A stretch of 64,000 nt of DNA. Source: Rhizobium vallis (GTDB taxonomy: Bacteria > Pseudomonadota > Alphaproteobacteria > Rhizobiales > Rhizobiaceae). The notes beneath the pieces were generated by a model. It saw only the letters and a list, made by a program, of their open reading frames with translations. It ran no database searches and had not been told where the DNA came from. Shown here one piece after another: positions 26,750 to 36,731 of this stretch. Position numbers and translations under genes: made by a program. The stretch spans positions 590,001 to 654,000 of the forward strand of contig NZ_ML133686.1 of assembly GCF_003985155.1 (NCBI RefSeq), in the 5' to 3' direction. Every line of letters begins with the position of its first letter. The stretch's first letter is position 1.

Positions 26750-27793
26750 ATGACCAAAGTCCGTGCGCTGGTGCTGGAGCGCCAGCATGAGCTTGCGCTT
26801 CGCGATATCGATCTGCCTCTGGAAACGGGACCGGGGCAGGTGAAGATCAAGATTCACACAGTGGGTGTCTGCGGTTCGGACGTGCATTATTATACCCATG
26901 GCAAGATCGGCCCCTTCGTCGTCAATGCGCCGATGGTGCTTGGCCACGAAGCGGCGGGCACAGTGGTCGAGGTCGGACCGGATGTCACGCATCTCAAGGT
27001 CGGAGACCGCGTCTGCATGGAACCCGGCATCCCCGATCCGAATTCGAAGGCAAGCCGGCTCGGCATGTACAATATCGATCCCGATGTCACCTTCTGGGCA
27101 ACGCCGCCGATCCATGGCGTGCTGACACCTGAGGTCGTGCATCCCGCCAACTATACTTTCAAGCTGCCGGACAATGTCAGCTTCGCCGAAGGTGCCATGG
27201 TAGAGCCCTTCGCCGTCGGCATGCAGGCGGCTCACAAGGCGAAGATTGCGCCTGGCGATACCGCCGTCGTCCTTGGCGCCGGGCCGATCGGCACGATGGT
27301 GGCGATCGCCGCGCTTGCCGGCGGGTGCGCCCGCGCCATCGTTGCCGATCTCGCCCAGCCGAAGCTCGATATATCAGCGCAGTATCAGGGGGTGATCCCG
27401 GTCAATATCCGCGAGAAAAACCTGATCGAGGAAGTCGGCCGGCTGACCGATGGCTGGGGCGCCGATGTCGTCTTCGAATGTTCCGGCTCGCCGAAAGCCT
27501 GGGAGACGATCATGGCGCTGCCGCGTCCGGGTGGAGTCATCGTCGCCGTCGGCCTGCCGGTCAACCCTGTTGGTTTCGACGTCTCGACGGCATCCACCAA
27601 GGAAATCCGCATCGAGACGGTGTTCCGCTATGCGCACCAGTATGAGCGTTCGATCGCGCTCTTGGCATCGGGTCGCGTCGATCTCAAGCCCCTGATCTCT
27701 GAGACGTTCGAATTCGAAGATTCGATCAAGGCGTTCGATCGGGCTGTGGAGGCGCGGCCGAGCGACGTCAAGCTGCAGATCGTGATGGGGTAG
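26750..27793 (+). CDS. Zinc-type polyol dehydrogenase (xylitol dehydrogenase-like)
   Basis: 347 aa, medium-chain dehydrogenase. The catalytic zinc site is visible as [15 protein letters not shown] (Cys), GHEAAG (His-Glu) and EPFAVGMQA. The Rossmann motif is [12 protein letters not shown]. The four-cysteine structural zinc loop is replaced by [16 protein letters not shown], as in bacterial xylitol and some sorbitol dehydrogenases. Expected reaction: NAD-dependent oxidation of a polyol to a ketose. A GGAAGG SD precedes the ATG. No sugar transporter or kinase gene is adjacent, so the substrate remains inferred. Confidence 0.88.
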   Translation: MTKVRALVLERQHELALRDIDLPLETGPGQVKIKIHTVGVCGSDVHYYTHGKIGPFVVNAPMVLGHEAAGTVVEVGPDVTHLKVGDRVCMEPGIPDPNSKASRLGMYNIDPDVTFWATPPIHGVLTPEVVHPANYTFKLPDNVSFAEGAMVEPFAVGMQAAHKAKIAPGDTAVVLGAGPIGTMVAIAALAGGCARAIVADLAQPKLDISAQYQGVIPVNIREKNLIEEVGRLTDGWGADVVFECSGSPKAWETIMALPRPGGVIVAVGLPVNPVGFDVSTASTKEIRIETVFRYAHQYERSIALLASGRVDLKPLISETFEFEDSIKAFDRAVEARPSDVKLQIVMG

Positions 27794-27807
27794 GAAGCCG
27801 CGCCTCT

Positions 27808-28377
27808 CTATGGGGGCCCGGCTCTCGGTTTCATTTTGCGAAAGGCAAGAGCCGCGACTGCGACGACAGCGGCGGCTCCGATTGCGATGAGCAGGTGGTG
27901 CTGTAGGGGAAGGTGCCCCATTGTCTGCTGAATGCCATGGCCGAACAGGTAGCCGAGCGCCGTGAAAAGCTGTCCCCAGACCAGCGCGGCGACGGCATTC
28001 AGGACGACGAATTTTCCGGTTGGTATGCGCGTCGTCCCGATGACGATCGGGCTGATCGTCCGCAAGCCGATCAGAAAGCGGAACGCCAGGATGAAGCCGG
28101 TCGGATAGTTTTCCAGAAGCCGGGTCACGCGTGCCAGCGACGGCCTTTCCATCAGCCGGCGGACGAAGCCCCACTGCGCTGCATAACGGCCGGCGAAGAA
28201 CCACATCTGATCGCCGGCGAAGGAGCCTGCCGTGGCCGCAATCGATGCCGACCAGTAACTGAGTACCCCATGGTGGGAAATCACGCCGCCAAGGAAGGCG
28301 GCCGTTTCGCCTTCGAAGGCAGCGCCCAGAAATATTGCCAGCAGACCGTAATGCTCGATCAGCAGTTCGATAGACAC
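27808..28377 (-). CDS. DedA-family membrane protein
   Basis: 189 aa. The start is GTG at 28377 with GGAGG upstream. Carries the DedA/VTT patterns (EGETAAFLGGVISHHG, then GDQMWFFAGRY and the FRFLIGLRTISPIVIG re-entrant region with its key arginines). Members act as undecaprenyl-phosphate or lipid flippases or in membrane homeostasis. Last gene of a minus-strand run after the flavin reductase, 22 nt away. Confidence 0.9.
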   Translation of the reverse strand: MSIELLIEHYGLLAIFLGAAFEGETAAFLGGVISHHGVLSYWSASIAATAGSFAGDQMWFFAGRYAAQWGFVRRLMERPSLARVTRLLENYPTGFILAFRFLIGLRTISPIVIGTTRIPTGKFVVLNAVAALVWGQLFTALGYLFGHGIQQTMGHLPLQHHLLIAIGAAAVVAVAALAFRKMKPRAGPP

Positions 28378-28399
28378 GCGGGTCCGCCTCCAGCCGCAC

Positions 28400-29767
28400 T
28401 CACAGCTGAACCGGCTTTAAATCCGCAAGCAGCGTCGGGATCAGCTCTGACACCGTCGGATGGATCGGCACCGACCATTGCAGCGTGGGATAGGTGGTTC
28501 CCGCATTCATCGCATCGATCAAGCCGTGGATCACTTCGTCGCCCTCGATGCCCAGTATCGCTGCGCCGAGGATCTCCTTGGTCTCGGCATCGGCGACCAC
28601 CTTCATGAAGCCCTTGGTTTCGCCGCGTTCGTTGGCGCGGCCGACACGGCTCATCGGCCGCGTCGAGACCATGATCCTGCGCCCCGAGGCGCGCGCCTGT
28701 TTCTCCGTCATGCCGACGCGGCCGAGCGGCGGATCGATGTAGAGGGCATAGGCGAGGATGCGGCTCGAGACTTTACGGTCGTCGCCGTCGAGCAGGTTGG
28801 CGGCGGCGATCTCGAAATCATTGTAGGAGGTGTGGGTGAAGGCGCCGTGGCCATTGCAGTCACCGAGCGCAAAGATGCCTTCGACGTTGGTGGCGAGCTT
28901 GTCGTCGACGGGGATGTAGCCGCGCTTGTCAGTGGCAACGCCGGCGGCGTCGAGGCCGAGATCGTCGGTGTTCGGCGTGCGGCCGGTAGCGATCAGCACA
29001 TGGCTCGCCTCGATCTTCGCCGAGCCGGCAGTGATGGTAACCCCGCTGCGGTTTCGTGCAAAAGCGATATTGCCGGCATCGGTGTGCACGCCGATGCCTT
29101 CCGAACGCATGATATCGGCGATCGCGTCCGATATATCCTCGTCCTCGCGCGATGCGAGCTTCGGGCCGTGCTCGATGACGCTGACTTCGGCGCCGAAGCG
29201 CCGATACATCTGCGCGAATTCCAGCCCGATATAGCTGCCGCCGATGACGGCGAGATGCCTCGGCAGCGTGTCGAGATGAATGATCGAGGTGCTGGTGAGA
29301 TAATCGATATCGTTGATGCCTGGCAGGTCAGGGATAACAGGCCGCGCCCCGACATTGAGGAAGATGCGCGGCGCGGTCAGCGTTTCGCCGTTGACGCTGA
29401 CGGTCTTCGGGCCCTCGAAACGGGCATGGCCGTAAATCACGGTCATGCCGTCCATCGCGTTAAACCAGTCGATCAGGCCGTTACGGGCGTTCATGGTCAC
29501 CGTTTCGGCGCGGGCTCTCACCACCTTCATATCGATGGCAATCTCGCCGGGAATGTTGACGCCGTAAACGGCGCCGTTTCTGGCGACATGGGCGGCGCGA
29601 GCGCTGGCGACCAGCGTCTTCGTCGGCATGCAGCCGGCATTGACGCAGGTGCCGCCGAGGAACTTGCGCTCGATGAGCGCCACCTTCATGCCCTTTTCGA
29701 CCATGCGGGCGGCGAGGAACGGGCCGGATTGGCCAGCACCAACAACGATAGCGTCGAAGCTTTTCAT
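28400..29767 (-). CDS. FAD-dependent pyridine nucleotide-disulfide oxidoreductase (MerA/Lpd-like)
   Basis: 455 aa. FAD-binding VVGAGQSGPFLA at 8-19, redox disulfide C41-x4-C46 in GGTCVNAGCMPTK, NAD domain motif VIGGSYIGLEFA, second FAD motif FALGDCNG, and the C-terminal His-Glu pair in IHPTVSEL. No N-terminal heavy-metal domain and no vicinal C-terminal Cys pair, so it is not a true mercuric reductase. Similar proteins act in reactive-chlorine or disulfide stress (RclA type). The start overlaps the previous stop by 1 nt (TGATG). Confidence 0.9.
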   Translation of the reverse strand: MKSFDAIVVGAGQSGPFLAARMVEKGMKVALIERKFLGGTCVNAGCMPTKTLVASARAAHVARNGAVYGVNIPGEIAIDMKVVRARAETVTMNARNGLIDWFNAMDGMTVIYGHARFEGPKTVSVNGETLTAPRIFLNVGARPVIPDLPGINDIDYLTSTSIIHLDTLPRHLAVIGGSYIGLEFAQMYRRFGAEVSVIEHGPKLASREDEDISDAIADIMRSEGIGVHTDAGNIAFARNRSGVTITAGSAKIEASHVLIATGRTPNTDDLGLDAAGVATDKRGYIPVDDKLATNVEGIFALGDCNGHGAFTHTSYNDFEIAAANLLDGDDRKVSSRILAYALYIDPPLGRVGMTEKQARASGRRIMVSTRPMSRVGRANERGETKGFMKVVADAETKEILGAAILGIEGDEVIHGLIDAMNAGTTYPTLQWSVPIHPTVSELIPTLLADLKPVQL

Positions 29768-30225
29768 CAGACGGCCCCCACGATCAGCGCCGCACCGATG
29801 ACGGCGATTGCATCTTCGATGAGGGCGGCCGGCAGATCCTTACCGAAGGAGGCCGCGAGCCTGCCGCGGAGGGCGGCGCCACCAAATGTGCCGATGACTG
29901 CACCGATCACGCCGGCAATCAGCCCGCCAAAGAGCAGGCCGCTGGCCGCACCGATCGTCGCCCCCGACAGCGCCCCGGTGACAATGCGGGCGCCGAATTG
30001 CACCGGCACCTTGCGCGACGGCGTGGAGGGCAACTGGTCGGTGATCAGTTCAACAACGGCGAGAAGGGTGAGAACCCATGGCGTCCACTGGTATCCCATG
30101 AAGGCAAGCGGCGTCTGGGAGACATCGAGCCAGCCGAGCGCCGCCCCCCAGGCGACGGCGGCCGGCGCGGTCATGGCGCGAAGACCCGATATGACACCGA
30201 TCAGCAATGCAAGAAGCAGAAACAT
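29767..30225 (-). CDS. DUF4126 membrane protein
   Basis: 152 aa, several hydrophobic segments. The N-terminus LIGVISGLRAMTAPAAVAW and the PSTPSRKVPVQFGARIVTGA loop are typical of DUF4126. Function unknown. Overlaps the start of the flavin reductase by 1 nt, so the two are co-translated, which may link this family to redox or membrane stress. It lies 90 nt after gcdH on the same strand. Confidence 0.85.
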   Translation of the reverse strand: MFLLLALLIGVISGLRAMTAPAAVAWGAALGWLDVSQTPLAFMGYQWTPWVLTLLAVVELITDQLPSTPSRKVPVQFGARIVTGALSGATIGAASGLLFGGLIAGVIGAVIGTFGGAALRGRLAASFGKDLPAALIEDAIAVIGAALIVGAV

Positions 30226-30287
30226 GCGCGATCCCCCTCTTTGCCGGCTTTGGGGCCGTCGTCAGGGAAGGTTGCATATTGTCAGGC

Positions 30288-30306
30288 GCGTGGCAATTCG
30301 CCACGC
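30288..30306 (-). terminator. Hairpin between gcdH and the DUF4126 gene
   Basis: GCGTGGC (30288-30294) and GCCACGC (30300-30306) around a 5-nt loop, 10 nt past the gcdH stop. No clear T-tract, so weak or Rho-assisted at best. Confidence 0.35.
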
Positions 30307-30315
30307 ACCAGTGGC

Positions 30316-31503
<1,188 letters not shown>

Positions 31504-31675
31504 GGCGGCGTCTCCTCACCCTGAATTCATGCTTGCCTCGTCAAGGTCGCATAGACCCGCCAGCCGAGCGCGTCAACCGAGGCGGCCGTCTTGAAAAGAC
31601 GGACCCCGCCATCTTTTCAAAAGCGGCGGCATGCTCCACTTTGCCCGCGACCGATTCTGGAACGAGGAGACGGAA

Positions 31676-32014
31676 ATGTCATCAAGCGATCTGTTCGTAT
31701 CGGCCGAAGGCGCCGAGTGGGTCAATCCCGAGCCCGGCGTCGTCAGGCGCATCATGACCTATCTGCCCGAGATGATGATGGTGGAAGTGGCTTTCGAGAG
31801 CGGTGCGGTGGGTGCCGCCCATTCGCATCCGCACATCCAGGCAAGCTATGTCGCCGAAGGCAGCTTCGAGGTGACGATCGATGGGCGGACTGAGGTGCTG
31901 AAACAGGGCGGCAGCTTCATCGTGCCTCCCAATCTGATCCACGGCGTCAGGGCGCTGGAGAAGGGCCGGCTGATCGATACGTTCACGCCGCATCGGGCCG
32001 AATTTTTGAAATAA
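31676..32014 (+). CDS. Cupin-domain protein, KdgF-like
   Basis: 112 aa from the ATG at 31676, which has a GAGGAGAC SD. The longer frame from 31631 does not. Single cupin barrel with metal-ligand motif HSHPHIQASYVAEGSFEV and a second motif PPNLIHGVRAL. KdgF-type cupins help open uronate rings in pectin and alginate breakdown, but many cupins look alike. It ends one base before the LysR gene on the other strand. Confidence 0.82.
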   Translation: MSSSDLFVSAEGAEWVNPEPGVVRRIMTYLPEMMMVEVAFESGAVGAAHSHPHIQASYVAEGSFEVTIDGRTEVLKQGGSFIVPPNLIHGVRALEKGRLIDTFTPHRAEFLK

Positions 32015-32968
32015 TCAGCCCTCTGCCTTTGTCCGGCGCGCCGGGCCTGTCGGAGTGACATAGGGCGGCACGAAGCGCGCATCCTCGCCATGCACCGCCT
32101 CGCGCAGGAAATCGATGACGGCGCGCACGCGCGGCGCCTGCTTCAGGTCGCGATGGCAGGTGATCCAGTAGTGGCGCTTGAGATCGATCTCGTCAGGCAG
32201 AACGCGGACGAGTTCGGGATAACGGCTGGCGAAGAAATAGGGCAGGATGCAAAGGCCGAGGCCGTTCCTCGTGGCGGTGAGCTGCGCGAAGATGCTGGAG
32301 CTCTGGAACTGCGGCTTGATGCGCGGATGCACATCGCTCAGGTAGTCCAGGCCCGGTGCGAAAATCATTTCCTCGATATAGCTGATGAAAGGATGCTCAA
32401 GCAGGTCGTCGCGACAGGTGATGTCAGGCGCCTTCGCCAGATAATCGCGCGAACCATAGATCTGCAGATGGTAGTCCGTCAGCTTCTCGGCGAAATAAGG
32501 CCCGCCCTTCGGCTCGTCGAGCACGACGGAAAGATCGGCCTCCTTGCGCGACAGAGACATGATCTGCTGGATCGTCACCAGCTCGAGCGAGAGATGCGGA
32601 TGCTGGGCGGCAAAGCGGGGAAGCACGGTGGCGAAGAAGAAATTGGCAAAGCCCTCCGGCGCGCTGAGACGCACCAGCCCTCGCTGCGCCATCGAGCCGT
32701 CGGCGAGATCGGCGCGCAGCCGCTCGGTTTCCTGCTCCATTTTCTCGGCCGTTTCGATGAAACGCATGCCCATGGCGGTCAGCACATAGCCACGCGGATT
32801 GCGCTCGAAGAGCTTGACCTTGAGGGTGAATTCCAGCCGGTCGATGCGGCGCGAAACGGTCGCATGGCTGGAGCGCAGCTGGCGGGCCGCCGTCGACAGC
32901 TGTCCGGTGCGGGCGACGGCTAGAAAAAACTGAAGATCGTCCCAAGTAAACTGCGGTGGATTGGTCAT
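32015..32968 (-). CDS. LysR-family transcriptional regulator
   Basis: 317 aa from the ATG at 32968 (MTNPPQFTWDD), preceded by GGGGACGG. An ATG 4 codons earlier would lie inside a perfect inverted repeat, which is better explained as an operator. N-terminal winged helix (LSTAARQLRSSHATVSRRIDR), then the effector domain (about 95-300). Divergent from the branched-chain-type ABC operon, which it probably controls, and convergent with the cupin gene. Confidence 0.92.
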   Translation of the reverse strand: MTNPPQFTWDDLQFFLAVARTGQLSTAARQLRSSHATVSRRIDRLEFTLKVKLFERNPRGYVLTAMGMRFIETAEKMEQETERLRADLADGSMAQRGLVRLSAPEGFANFFFATVLPRFAAQHPHLSLELVTIQQIMSLSRKEADLSVVLDEPKGGPYFAEKLTDYHLQIYGSRDYLAKAPDITCRDDLLEHPFISYIEEMIFAPGLDYLSDVHPRIKPQFQSSSIFAQLTATRNGLGLCILPYFFASRYPELVRVLPDEIDLKRHYWITCHRDLKQAPRVRAVIDFLREAVHGEDARFVPPYVTPTGPARRTKAEG

Positions 32969-32978
32969 CGCCGTCCCC

Positions 32979-33000
32979 ATCTGTTCAAAAGCGAACAGAT
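32979..33000. promoter_or_regulatory. Perfect inverted repeat at the LysR promoter, candidate operator
   Basis: ATCTGTTC (32979-32986), AAAAGC, GAACAGAT (32993-33000). The half site GAACAGAT recurs at 33103-33110. It lies 10 bp before the chosen LysR start. Confidence 0.6.
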
Positions 33001-33098
33001 ACTGTTTGGAATTAGTTGTAAACCACCCGTTGCTTCAAGGCGAAATTTCCTTGATCGTAAGGAAAGGGTCGGTCGCTCTGAGGAGTGCGGCTGGCCAA

Positions 33099-33110
33099 AT
33101 CTGAACAGAT
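33099..33110. promoter_or_regulatory. Second operator-like site before the ABC operon
   Basis: ATCTG-AA-CAGAT, a short palindrome sharing GAACAGAT with the site at 32979-33000, 34 bp before the binding-protein start. Confidence 0.5.
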
Positions 33111-33143
33111 CCGTAATCTGGCTAATCTCTGGGAGGAGAGAGT

Positions 33144-34349
33144 ATGCGAAAGAATCTCGTTGCATCCATTGCATTTCTGCTTGCAAGCAGCACGGCAGTG
33201 CTCGCGCAGAGCGCGACTGACGGCAAGGTCAAGATCGGCATTCTCAACGATCAGTCGGGCGTCTATGCCGACTTCGGCGGCAAGTCTTCCGTCGAAGCTG
33301 CCAAGATGGCGGTCGAGGATTTCGGTGGCAAGGTGCTCGGCGTTCCAGTCGAGATCGTCGATGCCGACCACCAGAACAAGGCGGATATCGCCTCCAACAT
33401 CGCCCGCCAGTGGTATGACACCGAGCAGGTGGATGCGATCATGGAGCTGACGACCTCTTCCGTGGCGCTGGCCGTGCAGGCAATTGCCAAGGAGAAGAAG
33501 AAGATCGACATCGTCACGGGTGCTGCGACGACCGATCTTACCGGCAAGGCATGCTCGCCCTATGGTTTCCATTGGGCCTACGACACCCACGCTTTGGCCG
33601 TCGGCACGGGCGGCGCGCTCGTCAAACAGGGCGGAGACAGCTGGTTTTTCCTGACCGCCGACTATGCGTTCGGTTACTCCCTGGAGCAGCAGACCACGGA
33701 TTACGTCAAGGCGAGCGGCGGCACGGTCGTCGGCTCGGTTCGTCATCCGCTTTCGAGCCAGGACTTTTCGTCCTTCCTGCTGCAGGCGCAATCCTCGGGC
33801 GCCAAGGTGATTGGCCTTGCCAATGCCGGCCTCGACACTTCGAACGCCATCAAGCAGGCGGCTGAATTCGGCATCACCCAGGGCGGCCAGCATCTGGCGG
33901 CGCTGCTCTTCACGCTCGCCGAAGTCCACGGTCTCGGCCTCGAAGCGGCTCAAGGGCTGACCCTGACGGAAGGTTTTTACTGGAACCGCGACGATGAAAG
34001 CCGCGCCTTCGCCAAGAAGTTCTTCGCCCGCACCGGCAAGATGCCGAACATGATCCATACCGGCACCTACTCGGCAGTGACGCAATATCTGAAGGCGGTA
34101 CAGAAGGCCGGCACCGACGAGACTGATGCCGTCGCCAAGCTGCTGCATGAAATGCCCGTCGACGACGTTTTCGGCCGCGGCGGCACGGTTGGCGCCAACG
34201 GCCGCATGATCCACGACATGTACCTGCTGCAGGTCAAGAAGCCTTCCGAAAGCAAGGAGCCGTGGGATTACTTCAACGTTCTCGCCACCATTCCCGGCAA
34301 GGAAGCCTATATCGACCCCGCCAAGAGCGGCTGCGATCTGGTGAAGTAA
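33144..34349 (+). CDS. Branched-chain-amino-acid-type ABC substrate-binding protein
   Basis: 401 aa. GGGAGGAGAG SD. Signal peptide MRKNLVASIAFLLASSTAVL cleaved near LAQ. The mature chain is a type I periplasmic fold of the Peripla_BP_6/LivJ kind (KIGILNDQSGVYADFGGKSS). Despite the family name, members bind many organic acids, amides and aromatic compounds. Given the oxidoreductases downstream, a carboxylate ligand is plausible. First gene of a liv-like operon. Confidence 0.92.
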   Translation: MRKNLVASIAFLLASSTAVLAQSATDGKVKIGILNDQSGVYADFGGKSSVEAAKMAVEDFGGKVLGVPVEIVDADHQNKADIASNIARQWYDTEQVDAIMELTTSSVALAVQAIAKEKKKIDIVTGAATTDLTGKACSPYGFHWAYDTHALAVGTGGALVKQGGDSWFFLTADYAFGYSLEQQTTDYVKASGGTVVGSVRHPLSSQDFSSFLLQAQSSGAKVIGLANAGLDTSNAIKQAAEFGITQGGQHLAALLFTLAEVHGLGLEAAQGLTLTEGFYWNRDDESRAFAKKFFARTGKMPNMIHTGTYSAVTQYLKAVQKAGTDETDAVAKLLHEMPVDDVFGRGGTVGANGRMIHDMYLLQVKKPSESKEPWDYFNVLATIPGKEAYIDPAKSGCDLVK

Positions 34350-34354
34350 GTACG

Positions 34355-35137
34355 ATGGCGGTTTCCGCGATTGAAACTCAGGCGAAGCCGCGGGTGGTAT
34401 TGTCCGCCCGCGGCCTGCGCCGCGATTTCGGCGGCTTCACGGCTGTCAAGAACGTCGATCTCGACGTGCATGACGCAAGCGTGCACGCGCTGATCGGCCC
34501 GAACGGCGCCGGCAAGACGACGGTGTTCAACCTGCTGACGAAGTTCCTGCAGCCAACGGCAGGCACGATCACCCTGATGGGCACCGACATCACCGGGACA
34601 CCGCCCGACAGGGTGGCGCGCATGGGGCTGGTGCGCTCCTTCCAGATCTCGGCGGTCTTCCCGCACCTTTCCGTGCTCGACAATGTGCGCGTGGCGCTGC
34701 AGCGACCGAACGGTCTCTCCACGCAGTTCTGGCGGCCGCTTTCCGCGCTCGACCGGCTGAACGAGCGCGCCGAGCAGCTGCTAGCCAGCGTCGGGCTGTC
34801 CAAGGAGCGCGATCATATCGCCGCCGATCTTTCCTACGGCCGCAAGCGCGTGCTGGAGATCGCCACCACGCTGGCGCTCGATCCCAAAGTGCTGCTTCTC
34901 GACGAGCCGATGGCCGGCATGGGACATGAGGATGTCGGCGTCGTTTCCTCGATCATCCGCGAGGTTGCCCGCGACCGGGCGGTGCTGATGGTCGAGCACA
35001 ATCTTTCCGTCGTCGCCAATATCTGCCAGCATGTCACCGTGCTGCAGCGCGGCGAGATCCTCGCCGAGGGCGACTATGCCACCGTCAGCCAGGACGAGCG
35101 CGTGCGCGTCGCCTATATGGGTACGGAGGAGCATTGA
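34355..35137 (+). CDS. Branched-chain-type ABC ATPase, LivG-like
   Basis: 260 aa from the ATG at 34355, 5 nt after the binding protein. Walker A GPNGAGKTT, the LivG-type signature LSYGRKRVLEIATTL, Walker B LLLDEPMAGM and the H-loop MVEHNLSVV. The stop shares one base with the next start (TGATG). Confidence 0.93.
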   Translation: MAVSAIETQAKPRVVLSARGLRRDFGGFTAVKNVDLDVHDASVHALIGPNGAGKTTVFNLLTKFLQPTAGTITLMGTDITGTPPDRVARMGLVRSFQISAVFPHLSVLDNVRVALQRPNGLSTQFWRPLSALDRLNERAEQLLASVGLSKERDHIAADLSYGRKRVLEIATTLALDPKVLLLDEPMAGMGHEDVGVVSSIIREVARDRAVLMVEHNLSVVANICQHVTVLQRGEILAEGDYATVSQDERVRVAYMGTEEH

Positions 35138-35838
35138 TGGCAGCTCTCCTCGAAGTTCAGGGCCTCAATGCCTGGTATGGCGAAAGCCACATCTTGCACG
35201 GCGTCGACATGCGGGTGGCCGAAGGCGAGACGATCACCATTCTCGGCCGCAACGGCGTCGGCAAGACGACGACGCTGCGCACCATTACCGGCATCGTGCG
35301 TGCCCGAAAGGGCAAGATCAGCTTTGCCGGCAGCGACATGATGCAGGTGCCCCTGCACAAGACGGCGCACCGGGGCATCGGCTTCGTGCCGGAAGAGCGC
35401 GGCATTTTCTCGACGCTCACCGTTTCGGAAAACCTGCTGCTACCGCCTATCGTGGCCGCAGGCGGCATGACGCTCGACGAAATCTACGAGCTTTTCCCCA
35501 ATCTCTACGAACGCCGCGGCAGCCCCGGCACCAAGCTTTCCGGCGGCGAACAGCAGATGCTGGCAATCGCCCGGATTCTCCGCACCGGCGTCAGGCTGCT
35601 GATCCTCGACGAACCGACGGAGGGGCTTGCCCCCGTCATCGTCCAGCGCATCGGCGAGGTGCTGAAGAAACTCAAGGAGCGTGGCATGACGATCCTGCTC
35701 GTCGAGCAGAACTTCCGGTTCGCCAGCCGTATTGCCGATCGCTTCTATCTGATGGATCATGGGCAGATGGTGTCGGAATTCCCGGTCGGCGAACTGCCGC
35801 AGCGCATGGATACGCTGCACAAGGTTCTGGGAGTGTGA
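35137..35838 (+). CDS. Branched-chain-type ABC ATPase, LivF-like
   Basis: 233 aa, ATG at 35137. Walker A GRNGVGKTT, signature LSGGEQQMLAIARIL, Walker B LLILDEPTEGLAP. Second nucleotide-binding subunit, translationally coupled to the LivG-like gene. The permease starts 4 nt after its stop. Confidence 0.94.
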   Translation: MAALLEVQGLNAWYGESHILHGVDMRVAEGETITILGRNGVGKTTTLRTITGIVRARKGKISFAGSDMMQVPLHKTAHRGIGFVPEERGIFSTLTVSENLLLPPIVAAGGMTLDEIYELFPNLYERRGSPGTKLSGGEQQMLAIARILRTGVRLLILDEPTEGLAPVIVQRIGEVLKKLKERGMTILLVEQNFRFASRIADRFYLMDHGQMVSEFPVGELPQRMDTLHKVLGV

Positions 35839-35842
35839 CCTG

Positions 35843-36730
35843 ATGACGATGATCTTCGGCATTCCCCTGCAGGCGCTGTTCGGCCAACTGCTGATCGGCC
35901 TGATCAACGGCTCGTTCTATGCGCTGCTCAGCCTCGGCCTCGCCATCATCTTCGGTCTGCTCCGGGTGATCAACTTTGCCCATGGCGCACAATATATGCT
36001 CGGCGCCTTCGCGGCTTACCTGCTGCTGGCATATGCCGGCATCGGCTACTGGCCGTCGCTGATCCTGGCGCCTGTCATCGTCGGGTTTGCCGGCGCCGTC
36101 ATCGAGCGGCTGTTCCTGCGGCGGCTCTACGACCTCGATCCGCTGTACGGCCTGCTCTTCACCTTTGGCCTGGCGCTCGCGGTCGAAGGCACTTTCCGCT
36201 ATCTCTACGGCTCTTCCGGTCAGCCCTATGCGACGCCGGCAGCGCTTGCCGGCGGAGCGAACCTCGGCTTCATGTTCCTGCCGATCTATCGCGGCTGGGT
36301 GGTCGTCGTCTCGCTTGTGGTCTGCGTCGGCACATGGCTGCTGATCGAAAAGACCAAGCTCGGGGCTTACCTTCGCGCTGCCACCGAAAACGCGGTGCTG
36401 GTTCAGGTCTTCGGCGTCAACGTGCCGGTGCTGCTGACGTTGACCTACGCGCTCGGTGCGGGCCTTGCGGCCTTCGCCGGCGTGCTGGCCGCGCCAATCT
36501 ATCAGGTCTCGCCGCTGATGGGCTCGAACATGATCATCGTCGTCTTCGCCGTGGTCGTCGTCGGTGGCATGGGATCGATCATGGGTGCGATCATCACCGG
36601 TTATGTGCTGGGGATCGCCGAGGGCCTGACCAAGGTCTTCTATCCCGAGGCCTCCAACATCGTGATCTTCGTCATCATGGCGATCGTGCTTCTCATCAGG
36701 CCCGCGGGCCTCTTCGGCCGGGATGCTTGA
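35843..36730 (+). CDS. Branched-chain-type ABC permease, LivH-like
   Basis: 295 aa from the ATG at 35843. The open frame continues upstream into livF but lacks a start signal there. About eight membrane helices, with the family patterns GLINGSFYALLSLGLAIIFG and VVGGMGSIMGAIITGYVLG. Forms the membrane channel with the LivM-like gene that follows within 2 nt. Confidence 0.93.
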   Translation: MTMIFGIPLQALFGQLLIGLINGSFYALLSLGLAIIFGLLRVINFAHGAQYMLGAFAAYLLLAYAGIGYWPSLILAPVIVGFAGAVIERLFLRRLYDLDPLYGLLFTFGLALAVEGTFRYLYGSSGQPYATPAALAGGANLGFMFLPIYRGWVVVVSLVVCVGTWLLIEKTKLGAYLRAATENAVLVQVFGVNVPVLLTLTYALGAGLAAFAGVLAAPIYQVSPLMGSNMIIVVFAVVVVGGMGSIMGAIITGYVLGIAEGLTKVFYPEASNIVIFVIMAIVLLIRPAGLFGRDA

Positions 36731-36731
36731 T

